Source: Chloroflexota bacterium | GTDB lineage: Bacteria > Chloroflexota > Dehalococcoidia > Lucifugimonadales > JADFKI01 | Reading direction: 5' to 3' | Assembly: GCA_024648655.1 (NCBI GenBank) | Contig: JAGGDZ010000419.1 | Location: forward strand, 1-19,810 | Length of the DNA stretch: 19,810 nt | Shown here: positions 7,404 to 14,614 of the stretch, piece by piece | Layout: every line of letters starts with the position of its first letter | Numbering within the stretch: position 1 is the first letter of the stretch | Made by a program: the position numbers and the translations under genes | The notes under the pieces: generated by a model | Databases searched by the model: none | The model's input: the letters and a program-made list of their open reading frames with translations, nothing else | Told to the model about the DNA's origin: nothing

Positions 7404-7452
7404 TTCCATTCGCCCGGTCCGTAGATTGTATTGCTGGGTCGGGCGAATGGAA
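7404..7452 (+). terminator. Intercistronic stem-loop with perfect 13-bp arms
   Basis: TTCCATTCGCCCG (7404-7416) is exactly complementary to CGGGCGAATGGAA (7440-7452), with a 23-base loop, starting 10 bases after the binding-protein stop. No T-run follows, so it is not a classical full terminator. In transport operons such structures commonly protect the upstream message or attenuate read-through, giving more binding protein than permease. That role is inferred here. Confidence 0.6.
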
Positions 7453-7495
7453 TCAGATAATTCTCCCTCATTCGGCACATCTTCTTGGCAGGAGC

Positions 7496-7522
7496 GGGGG
7501 TGATTGCATTGACCTAACCCCC
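7496..7522 (+). promoter_or_regulatory. Small hairpin just upstream of the first permease
   Basis: GGGGGT (7496-7501) can pair with ACCCCC (7517-7522) across a 15-base loop. It ends about 15 bases before the permease start and its AGGTG ribosome-binding region, so it could lower permease translation. The evidence is complementarity only. Confidence 0.3.
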
Positions 7523-7540
7523 TATTGACCGGCAGGTGTG

Positions 7541-8464
7541 ATGCAAAGGCTTATCCTTCGGAAACTAGCTGCAATAGTGGTCGTGCTGTTCGGGCTGACC
7601 CTCCTTGTGTTCTCGCTGTCGCATGCGACCGGCGACCCGCGCTACCTGTATATGACACAGTACACGCGCACGACTTCAGAAGCGTGGGAGGCACAGGGGA
7701 AGGCAATGGGGCTGGACAAACCCCTGATTGTGCAGTACATCATCTGGGTAGGCAACGCCGTGCGCGGAGACTTTGGCGATTCGGTCTATTACCAGCGTAA
7801 TTCGCTGGAGATGATACTAGAGGCGCTGCCCGCCACATTGCAGCTTTCCGGCATATCGTTCTTGTTCGCCATCGCTCTCGGGATGCCGCTCGGCGTCTTG
7901 TCAGCGGTCAAGAGAAGCACAGTCTGGGACTATCTAGGACGCAGTTTCGCGTTGCTGGGGCAGTCTGTGCCGCCGTTCTGGATAGCGATTGTGCTGGTGC
8001 TGATATTTAGCGTGCAGTTGGAGTGGCTGCCAACCTCTCGAAGGGGGGACTGGCCGCACTATGTGCTGCCGGTAGCGACGCTTGGATGGCTTCCGGCTGC
8101 CGGGCTGCTGCGCTTGACTCGCTCTTCCATGCTGGAAGTGCTGGACAGCGAGTATGTGAAGCTGGCAAAGGCGAAAGGAGTTAGCTCGCTGAATATAGTA
8201 TGGAAACATGCCTTCAGAAACGCGCTCATCGCGCCGTTGACCTTCGCCATGATACTGCTGGCAGGGTTTATGACCGGCACGGTGGTGGTGGAGACGGTCT
8301 TCGCGTGGCCCGGCATAGGCAGGCTGGCGGTGAACGCGGCGCTCAATACGGACTTCCCGCTAGTGACGGGGCTTGCGTTAGTGTTCGGCGTAGTATTTTT
8401 GATAGCGAGCCTTTTCGCGGACATCCTGTACGGCATACTAGACCCAAGAATTCGCTATGAGTGA
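7541..8464 (+). CDS. ABC transporter permease, DppB/OppB type
   Basis: A 307-residue inner-membrane subunit that forms half of the transport channel of a peptide-type importer. An N-terminal membrane helix (near residues 8-28) is followed by the periplasmic segment with DKPLIVQYIIW and GDFGDS, typical of DppB. The LGVLSAVKRSTVWDY loop, further helices and the EAA cytoplasmic loop that contacts the ATPase (EYVKLAKAKGVS, near 205-216) come next, and the C-terminus ends DPRIRYE. ATG 7541 is chosen; GTG 7538 directly before it would add one residue. It overlaps the next permease by 8 bases (8457-8464), indicating translational coupling. Confidence 0.92.
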   Translation: MQRLILRKLAAIVVVLFGLTLLVFSLSHATGDPRYLYMTQYTRTTSEAWEAQGKAMGLDKPLIVQYIIWVGNAVRGDFGDSVYYQRNSLEMILEALPATLQLSGISFLFAIALGMPLGVLSAVKRSTVWDYLGRSFALLGQSVPPFWIAIVLVLIFSVQLEWLPTSRRGDWPHYVLPVATLGWLPAAGLLRLTRSSMLEVLDSEYVKLAKAKGVSSLNIVWKHAFRNALIAPLTFAMILLAGFMTGTVVVETVFAWPGIGRLAVNAALNTDFPLVTGLALVFGVVFLIASLFADILYGILDPRIRYE

Positions 8465-9359
8465 GCAGCAGATCAGCGCCGGCAGCCCTGAGTTTGCCAT
8501 CGAAGGCGGGCGGATAGCCAAAGCGTATCAGTCGTTCAGGCGATGGCCGTTCATCCCCGTCGCTATCGCTGTGTCGCTGGTTGTGGTGGCTATATTCGCG
8601 GAACTGGTCGCACCGCATGACCCGCTCGAAGGAGACACTTACGATAGGAACGAACCTCCGTTTTGGGCAGAGGAGGGCAGCGCTAAGTTCCTGCTCGGCA
8701 CAGATCATATAGGTCGAGACATACTGAGTCGCATGATTTTTGGCGCGCGCGTGTCGCTCATCGTCGCCGTAACCGTGCTGATAGCGGGCGCGGCTTTGGG
8801 AACTCTCGTAGGGTTGGTCGCAGGGTACATGGGCGGCTTAGTCGATGAAGCACTGATGCGGCTGGTCGATTTCGTGTTCGCGTTGCCCTTCATCGTGGTC
8901 GCACTTGTGGCGTCGGTTGTCTGGGGCGCAAGCCTGGAACTTGTGATTATCTTGCTGTCGCTGTTCACGTGGGCGCCATTTGCGCGACAAGTGAGGGCAG
9001 AGTCCTTGCAACTCAAAACAATGGACTATGTGGCACTGGCTAGGGTTGCGGGCGCATCCGGCCTTCGCATTACGGTGCGGCATATCCTGCCGGGTGTGGT
9101 AAATACGGTAATGGTGCTGTCCTCGCTTCAAGTCGGGTCGCTGATTCTCACTGAGTCGGTGCTCAGTTTCCTTGGCGTGGGAATACCTCCGCCGCAGCCG
9201 TCATGGGGTAGCATGGTGTCAGAGGGCAGGCAGTATATTTCTACGGCGTGGTGGATATCCTTTTTCCCCGGATTCGCCATCCTCCTGATTGTATTCTCGA
9301 TGAACTTCTTCGGCGACTGGCTCCGGGACAAGCTGGACCCGCGGCTGAGGCAGATATAG
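8457..9359 (+). CDS. ABC transporter permease, DppC/OppC type
   Basis: A 300-residue partner of the preceding DppB-like permease. The N-terminal OppC_N region has FRRWPFIPVAIAVSLVVVAIFAEL followed by APHDPLEGD. A periplasmic part with FLLGTDHIGRDILSRMIFGARVSL, the signature of DppC, precedes five more hydrophobic segments. The EAA loop is DYVALARVAGASG (near 184-196), and the C-terminus DWLRDKLDPRLRQI is standard for the subfamily. The ATG overlaps the end of dppB by 8 bases. No gene for a DppD/DppF ATPase follows; the next gene encodes an FG-GAP lipoprotein. ATPases must come from another locus if the transporter works. Confidence 0.92.
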   Translation: MSEQQISAGSPEFAIEGGRIAKAYQSFRRWPFIPVAIAVSLVVVAIFAELVAPHDPLEGDTYDRNEPPFWAEEGSAKFLLGTDHIGRDILSRMIFGARVSLIVAVTVLIAGAALGTLVGLVAGYMGGLVDEALMRLVDFVFALPFIVVALVASVVWGASLELVIILLSLFTWAPFARQVRAESLQLKTMDYVALARVAGASGLRITVRHILPGVVNTVMVLSSLQVGSLILTESVLSFLGVGIPPPQPSWGSMVSEGRQYISTAWWISFFPGFAILLIVFSMNFFGDWLRDKLDPRLRQI

Positions 9360-9417
9360 GGCGCCCTGTCCGGCTTAGCAGACTTGAAAATGCAGGCTAA
9401 TGGAGGGGGTGTATGTT

Positions 9418-11622
9418 GTGATTCGGCTAACGCTGCGTACAACGCGGATTGCCTGTATCTGGCTCATCCAATTGGTGATGCTGTCTGCGGTTGCCTGCTC
9501 GGAAGAGCCCGCGCCGATTACTTCTCGGCCGGTGCCGACCGTTCTACCCACCACGACCTCTACCGCTCTACCTTCTGTCATTGTCAGACCCAATCCGCAG
9601 GCGATGTCGCAAGAGGGCGCAAAGAAGGTTGAGGAGGAAACGGTTCGTATAACGCCGTTCATTAATGTGGCGTCGCAGTTTCTCAAGGACGGATTCGAGG
9701 TGACTAACTATCACCCCGCCGTTGTGGTGTTCGACTACGACCGCGACGGCGACAGCGACCTTTACATCACATCGAACAGGGGGAATGGCAACCTGCTGTA
9801 TCGTAATGAAGGGAACGGCAACTTCTACGACGTGGCTGAGGACGTGGGCGCGGCACTTTCGGAGAGCAACAGCAGCGGTGCGGTCGCGTGCGATCTGAAC
9901 AATGACGGCTACCAGGACCTGTATGTAGGATCACGGGGAATCATAGGAGATGGACTGGACTTCAGGTCTTCAACGGGCGGTGACGAGGACGCGGAGCAAC
10001 TGCGTGAGGCAATTCAGGACCATCTGCTGCTGAACAACGGGGACGGCAGCTTCACCGACATCACGGAGTCGGCATTTGGAGAGGATGTGAATCTGCGCTC
10101 GGCGTCGAGTATTGCGTGCGCCGACATTGACGGTGACGGCTGGCTAGACGTCTATGTGGGTAACGCGGTAGATGAGGACTGGTTCATGTTCGACCAACCA
10201 TCGCATCCGGGGCACTACAATCGCTTATACCGCAACAATGGAAATCTGACTTTCGAGGAAATATCAGAGTCGGCAGGCGTGGAGGGTGGAGAGATAACGC
10301 TGCGGTATGAAGATGGCTCCCCAATCATGTTTGAAGACGAAGAGCTGGGCATCGAGTACGAAGGATACGATCCGAATATCAGGGACGCCAACGGCAATCG
10401 TGTCGCAGACCCTTCGGGGCGCACACACGCGGTGCTATTCTTCGATTATGACGATGACGGGGACCAAGATCTATGGGCGGCGAATGACGGGCATCGTCCT
10501 TATGTGTTTCGCAATGACACTGCGGCGGGGGATGTGCGCTTCACGGACGTCGCCGAAGCGATGGGGATAGACAAGTCCGGAAACTGGATGGGGTTTGCTG
10601 TGGGCGACTACGATGGCGACGTAGATTTGGATGTGTTCATTCCCAATGTGGGTTATCATCTTCGGCTGTTAGCGCCGCAGATGGAGCCGGGCGGCGACTG
10701 TAAGTACACGGAAAGATTCGAGTGGGGGACCTGCCTGCATTACTTGCTTCGCAATGACGGAACGAGGAAGGACGCGAGTCTAGGTGTGGTGGGTGTGTTC
10801 CCGGATGTGGTGTCTGAAACCAGCGTAGAGCCAAGTCCTCTGATGCCGCCGCGCTCGCTGGACAGAAAGCGCATTCATCCTGATTGGGAGGTTCCCGCAG
10901 GTCTTGGCGCCTACGACTTCGGTTATGGCACGACCTTCTTCGATTACGATAACGATGGGTATCAGGACTTGTACTGGCTTGGCTCCGAGGGTCCTCCGGG
11001 TAATTCTTCGTTTCCGGCTGCAGGGCGGATGCTTGCAGGAGATGGCAAGGGTGGCTTCGAGGACATAACGGTGAGGGCTCATTTGCTGGACATTCGTGAT
11101 GTTGATTACTCGATTCTTGATCCTGACGACCCGGAATTCAACGCCGATAGACAGCGCATCAGCAACCGGTTTCACCTGAATGGCAAGGGTCTTGCTCACG
11201 GCGACCTGAACGGAGATGGATACCTTGACCTGATAGGAACGAACAGCAGCGGACCACGATGGGACGAGCGCAAGGGGGAATTCATATCCGAAAAGGGACC
11301 GCTGTTCGTTTGGATCAACGGTGGTGGCAGCAATAACTGGATCACGCTAAGGTTGAAAGGGCGTATGGGTATGGACGGCACAGGCAGCAACGCCGACGGT
11401 GTAGGGGCGAGGGTGTATCTGGTGTCAGGAGGGCGGACGCAGGTGCAGGAAGTACGCGCAGGATCAAGCTATCTTTCAATGGATAGTATTGCTTTGGAAT
11501 TTGGGTTGGGAGACGCTGCGATGGCCGACCAAATCAGGGTGCGGTGGCCGAGCGGCAGAACGCAAGTTATCGAAGATGTTCCAGCAAACCAGATTGTTCA
11601 GATTACCGAACCCGAGTCTTGA
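9418..11622 (+). CDS. FG-GAP/VCBS beta-propeller lipoprotein with C-terminal ASPIC/UnbV domain
   Basis: A 734-residue secreted protein of the CRTAC1/ASPIC family. The N-terminus has basic residues, a hydrophobic core and a probable lipobox ending at Cys27 (AVAC followed by SEEP). At least seven Ca-binding FG-GAP motifs of the DxDxDG type follow: DYDRDGDSD (~105), DLNNDGYQD (~159), DIDGDGWLD (~236), DYDDDGDQD (~343), DYDGDVDLD (~397), DYDNDGYQD (~509) and DLNGDGYLD (~596). They predict an extracellular propeller. The ASPIC/UnbV domain (~640-730) contains GVGARVYL, EVRAGSSYLS and IRVRWPSG. GTG 9418 is preferred because GGAGGGGG (9402-9409) precedes it; ATG 9400 is an alternative without a good site. 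Two cysteines in the insertion between blades (~428 and ~439) may form a disulfide. It starts 58 bases after the permease and is probably co-transcribed. The role is unknown, perhaps binding surface polymer or protein substrates for the transporter. Confidence 0.85.
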   Translation: MIRLTLRTTRIACIWLIQLVMLSAVACSEEPAPITSRPVPTVLPTTTSTALPSVIVRPNPQAMSQEGAKKVEEETVRITPFINVASQFLKDGFEVTNYHPAVVVFDYDRDGDSDLYITSNRGNGNLLYRNEGNGNFYDVAEDVGAALSESNSSGAVACDLNNDGYQDLYVGSRGIIGDGLDFRSSTGGDEDAEQLREAIQDHLLLNNGDGSFTDITESAFGEDVNLRSASSIACADIDGDGWLDVYVGNAVDEDWFMFDQPSHPGHYNRLYRNNGNLTFEEISESAGVEGGEITLRYEDGSPIMFEDEELGIEYEGYDPNIRDANGNRVADPSGRTHAVLFFDYDDDGDQDLWAANDGHRPYVFRNDTAAGDVRFTDVAEAMGIDKSGNWMGFAVGDYDGDVDLDVFIPNVGYHLRLLAPQMEPGGDCKYTERFEWGTCLHYLLRNDGTRKDASLGVVGVFPDVVSETSVEPSPLMPPRSLDRKRIHPDWEVPAGLGAYDFGYGTTFFDYDNDGYQDLYWLGSEGPPGNSSFPAAGRMLAGDGKGGFEDITVRAHLLDIRDVDYSILDPDDPEFNADRQRISNRFHLNGKGLAHGDLNGDGYLDLIGTNSSGPRWDERKGEFISEKGPLFVWINGGGSNNWITLRLKGRMGMDGTGSNADGVGARVYLVSGGRTQVQEVRAGSSYLSMDSIALEFGLGDAAMADQIRVRWPSGRTQVIEDVPANQIVQITEPES

Positions 11623-11776
11623 AATACCGCTTGTGCGCCCAACATATGTGGGTGCGGGGTTACTTCGCAGACTTCTTCGGGCGGACTCCGGCAGGTGCCC
11701 AAGAGTCCGAGGGAAGTTGGACTTACTGCCTCGTAGTTCTATAGAAGTCTCGTTTGATAATCAATGCCGTTGGTTG
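11623..11776. other. Convergent intergenic space
   Basis: It lies between the plus-strand FG-GAP gene and the 3' end of minus-strand rnpB. GCGCCCA/TGGGTGC near 11635-11655 can form a 7-bp stem with a 7-base loop, but no T-run follows on either strand. I see no other feature and no clear terminator for either gene. Confidence 0.4.
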
Positions 11777-12144
11777 CCAAGGAGGCCTGTAAGCCGAGTT
11801 CTGTATCCTGACGCATAGCGTCTGGTGACGGCCATCCATCTAGCCTCGACGTTGCCATCGAGGTCGTGCGGCCAACCCGGGGAAGAGCCGGGCACCGTAA
11901 TCCCCCTTTTAGGCCTTGCTCCGGATGGGGTTTACCTTGACCTCCGATGTTACCACCGAAGCGGTGCGCTCTTACCGCACCTTTTCACCCTTACCGAGAC
12001 ATAGAGTCGCGGCGGTATATTTCTGTGGCACTGTCCGTCGGGTCGCCCCGCCCCGCAGTTAGCGGGCATCCTGCCCGGTGGAGCTCGGACTTTCCTCTAT
12101 CTCGCCCTAAATAAAACGAGAGAGCGGCCGCCCAGCCTCCTTGG
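11777..12144 (-). ncRNA. rnpB: RNase P RNA, bacterial type A
   Basis: The catalytic RNA of RNase P, which trims tRNA 5' leaders. On the minus strand it starts CCAAGGAGGC and ends GCCTCCTTGG, the two halves of helix P1. Near the 5' end is GAGGAAAGTCCGAGCTC (conserved region I). AGAGCGCACCG with a following GGTAA is region IV, and ACAGAACTCGGCTTAC near the 3' end is region V. P4 pairing CCGAG (12084-12088) with CTCGG (11794-11798) carries a compensated change from the usual CCGGG/CCCGG. Length of about 368 is normal. It lies directly downstream of the recombinase-like gene with its own promoter in the gap. Confidence 0.95.
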
Positions 12145-12151
12145 TCTTTCC

Positions 12152-12160
12152 ATTGTATCA
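12152..12160 (-). promoter_or_regulatory. Extended -10 promoter of rnpB
   Basis: On the minus strand TGATACAAT fits TGn plus a -10 with 5 of 6 consensus bases. Initiation about seven bases downstream falls at 12144-12146, matching the predicted 5' end of the RNA. It sits in the 39-base gap after the recombinase-like stop codon, so rnpB need not depend on upstream transcription. Confidence 0.5.
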
Positions 12161-12183
12161 TCGATGGCTGAACGACACTGCCG

Positions 12184-13569
12184 TCAGGTCATGACTTCAA
12201 TCGAGTCGTCGCGCACAACGATTCTCGATACGTGCATGAGGAGAAATGCCTGCTGCTCGTCGAAGGGCAGTTTGTCCCACCGGGAAATAGTATCGCCTAC
12301 ATCCAATAGATTATCGGTTGCAGCGGCGCGAGTGCGAGCCTTGTCGAGCTGCTTGAGGTAGTCGTGAACTGCACCAAGCCCGAACTCACCGCGCGCCGCG
12401 CGCTTCAAGTTAAGCAGGAAGCGGCGCTCCGCGTTTTTTATACGCTTGTCCCACATAACCTGAATCTCGCGGCTACGTCGTTTCAACGTGACGTCGCTTT
12501 GGGCTGTTATGGCAGTGTCTGAGTCCAGAAGTTTCTCCAGTTGCGAAAGCACGGTGGATTCCAGTACGTTTGCACGCCAAGTATGGTATCCGCAGAGACT
12601 CTGGTTATTGCGGCTCTGGCACTGGTAATATCGGTAAACTCCCTGAACGCTGTTGCCGTCCTTGCGCCTCCAAGATTGCCTGCGGGTTACACCCATCATC
12701 TTATTGTCGCAGTAGGCACAGATTGCGAGGCCCGACAGCAAGAACGGCTCCGTATTTGTCGAACGGGAAGACGGACGGCGCGCCTTGGTCTGATCCTGCG
12801 CCTGCCTGAATATCTGCGGATTGATGATTGCTTCGTGGACTTTGGGCAAGCGCAGTCCAAAACGGTAGTAAGTGCCAGTGTATGTCGGGTTTTTGAGTAT
12901 GTCACGGATGGTCACCATGTTCCAGCGTCCACCGCGCCGCGTGACAATGTCTCGTTCGTTCAGATACTGGGCGATAAGGCGAAGCCCGAGTCCCTCGTTA
13001 ATGTATTTGTCGTATATTAGCCTTACAGTGTCGGCTTCGTGCTCCACGACCTCAAGCGTGCCATCGCTGCCGTTGCGATAGCCAAACGGAGGCTTGCCAA
13101 GCCCTTTGCCTAACATCGCGCGCTTTCGCATGGAATCCTTGATGCGCTCGCTGCGATCCTTGGACACGCCGTTGGGACCTAGCGAGTCAAGAGCATTCTG
13201 AAGTGGGTCCGGAAGGTCATCGTCCTCGCATATCACCTTGCATCCGGTGGATTCAATCTCGATTATCGCTCTCACCGCTTCTTCAAGGTCGTCTCCTAGG
13301 TGCGTAGAGTCGGGCACGACGACGAGGTAATTGCTTTGGGAGGCGATGATGTGCTCAAGCATGCGTCCATACTCGGGGAACCTGCTTGCATGACTCCCGT
13401 TTCCATTGCCGTTTCCATCGGTGGAATGAGCGTCACCGGTATTGTCTCCAAAGAGGGCAACCGGCTGGTGTAGGTAGCGCTGGCAGTATTCTGTGAATCG
13501 CTCTTCGAGACTCTCACTCGGCTCGTTGGGTCTGTTCTCGTTTAGCCTGTAATATCCAATTGCGCGCAT
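12184..13569 (-). CDS. Serine-recombinase-like protein with a catalytically dead resolvase domain
   Basis: A 461-residue protein with the architecture of a large serine recombinase: N-terminal resolvase domain (1-125), recombinase domain (about 155-265, GKPPFGYR through LKNPTYTG), and zinc beta-ribbon (CAYC, then YYQCQSRNNQSLCG). A C-terminal helical part with Arg/Lys-rich coil follows. In the resolvase domain the motif normally YxRvS reads YYRLN, so the nucleophile Ser is Asn10. The usual LDRLxR reads STHLGD, so Asp, Arg and Arg become Thr89, His90 and Asp93; only Arg8 is kept. A DGNGNGNG low-complexity tract (51-58) is also present. The frame is intact over 461 codons, so this is not a simple pseudogene; it may be a retained DNA-binding protein. 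It starts 7 bases after the zinc-ribbon gene and is very likely co-transcribed with it. No att sites or element ends are seen. Confidence 0.85.
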   Translation of the reverse strand: MRAIGYYRLNENRPNEPSESLEERFTEYCQRYLHQPVALFGDNTGDAHSTDGNGNGNGSHASRFPEYGRMLEHIIASQSNYLVVVPDSTHLGDDLEEAVRAIIEIESTGCKVICEDDDLPDPLQNALDSLGPNGVSKDRSERIKDSMRKRAMLGKGLGKPPFGYRNGSDGTLEVVEHEADTVRLIYDKYINEGLGLRLIAQYLNERDIVTRRGGRWNMVTIRDILKNPTYTGTYYRFGLRLPKVHEAIINPQIFRQAQDQTKARRPSSRSTNTEPFLLSGLAICAYCDNKMMGVTRRQSWRRKDGNSVQGVYRYYQCQSRNNQSLCGYHTWRANVLESTVLSQLEKLLDSDTAITAQSDVTLKRRSREIQVMWDKRIKNAERRFLLNLKRAARGEFGLGAVHDYLKQLDKARTRAAATDNLLDVGDTISRWDKLPFDEQQAFLLMHVSRIVVRDDSIEVMT

Positions 13570-13576
13570 GATGTTC

Positions 13577-14290
13577 TCATTCCATATACAGTATCCGTCG
13601 GCAGTTGTTGCACTGTACTAGGGATTCTCCCGTTCTGAGGCGTTGAGTGTCGGACCTGGGAAGAGCCACTCGGCAGGCTTCACATACGTCCATTCCCCTG
13701 CTTGCTTCAACTCTGCTAACGGCTCGCCCGTCCCGGCTTGCAAGTAGCGTTTCGTAAGTCGAAAGTATTTGCGAAGGGAACTGCGGAAGTATCTCGTCTC
13801 GTCTCCGGTTTAATTCTTGTAGTTCGTCGCTGAGTGCTCTTCCTTGGCGTCGTAGATCCGGTACGCGCTGGCTGCGCCGCTCTTCAAGCGCGGCGAGTGT
13901 CTCTTGACTGCTCGTAAGAACTTCTTGCAACTCTTCTGTAGCTACCATCCGTTCAAGAAGCAGATCCTCCGCCTCCGATTTCTGGCGACTCAACATCGCC
14001 TGTTCTTCCTGAAATGCCTCAAGTTCGCGTGGATTAGTCACGGCGCCACCGTAGAGGCGGTTCTGGACTACCTCTTCACGAGCTTCAATTTGCTCTACCG
14101 CAAGCTGCGCGTCCCGGCGGAGCGCGTTCTGGCTTGTGTACTGAACCTGGACATTCGCGACTCGGACACGAGCTTGCCTCAGATCCGACTCGTCTGCAAG
14201 CTCCGCACGCACCGCATCGAGAGTCTTCTGCTTCTCCGCCCTTATCAGGTCAAGTTGCTGAAGCTCGTAAAGTTCTCTGAGCATCACCAT
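13577..14290 (-). CDS. C4-type zinc-ribbon protein with long N-terminal coiled coil (COG1579-like)
   Basis: A 237-residue protein with a long helical hairpin (about residues 1-165, rich in Glu, Gln, Arg and Leu heptads). The conserved RLYGGAVTNPRELEAFQEE (78-96) marks this family. A C-terminal zinc ribbon has Cys203-xx-Cys206 and Cys227-xx-Cys230. Family members are widespread in bacteria, and their function is poorly established; binding nucleic acid or protein is assumed. The start at 14290 has only a weak upstream site (GGTAG), and ATG 14284 is a possible alternative. It is the first gene of a minus-strand run with the recombinase-like gene (7-base gap) and then rnpB. Confidence 0.88.
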   Translation of the reverse strand: MVMLRELYELQQLDLIRAEKQKTLDAVRAELADESDLRQARVRVANVQVQYTSQNALRRDAQLAVEQIEAREEVVQNRLYGGAVTNPRELEAFQEEQAMLSRQKSEAEDLLLERMVATEELQEVLTSSQETLAALEERRSQRVPDLRRQGRALSDELQELNRRRDEILPQFPSQILSTYETLLASRDGRAVSRVEASRGMDVCEACRVALPRSDTQRLRTGESLVQCNNCRRILYME

Positions 14291-14490
14291 TCATACTACC
14301 GTAAGCGTTGTATTTCATTTCACAGGCCGCAGAGTGCGACAAGGTGATAATACAATTGTACGGACAGGTGCTGGTTGGTTGCATAGCGAATCGTAGTCCT
14401 CATTTGGGCTTTTGTTTATCTGGGGAGGCAGTGCCGACGCCGTGCTGACAGCTTTCGTTCATCCGCTTCTACAAGTAGCCACAGGATGAT
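14291..14490. other. Divergent intergenic region between the zinc-ribbon and pyk genes
   Basis: This region must hold a minus-strand promoter for the zinc-ribbon gene. TACAAT-like boxes occur near 14353-14358, but no convincing -35 is visible. Nothing else is recognised here; the pyk promoter elements lie further right. Confidence 0.35.
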
Positions 14491-14525
14491 TTTCGGTGCA
14501 AAGGTACAGCCGAAACTGGTATCAT
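14491..14525 (+). promoter_or_regulatory. Extended -10 promoter of pyk with an overlapping dyad
   Basis: TGGTATCAT (14517-14525) is an extended -10 element (TGn plus TATCAT), about 90 bases before the pyk ATG. TTTCGG (14491-14496) and CCGAAA (14510-14515) form an inverted repeat that covers the -35 to spacer region, the position of a repressor operator or alternative hairpin. Both calls rest on pattern only. Confidence 0.4.
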
Positions 14526-14614
14526 AGCCCCATTGTTCAAGAAAAGTCAGGACGGTAAACAGCCTGGAACATCTCATCTATTTACTGCTCTTGACGTTGG
14601 AGGTTCTTCCTTAA

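Noticed and set aside
11635..11655. Terminator after the FG-GAP gene
   Set aside because: A short 7-bp stem exists but there is no T-run on either strand.
12184..13569. An integrated phage or transposon around the recombinase-like gene
   Set aside because: No element ends, att duplications or cargo genes; neighbours are housekeeping and the catalytic residues are absent.
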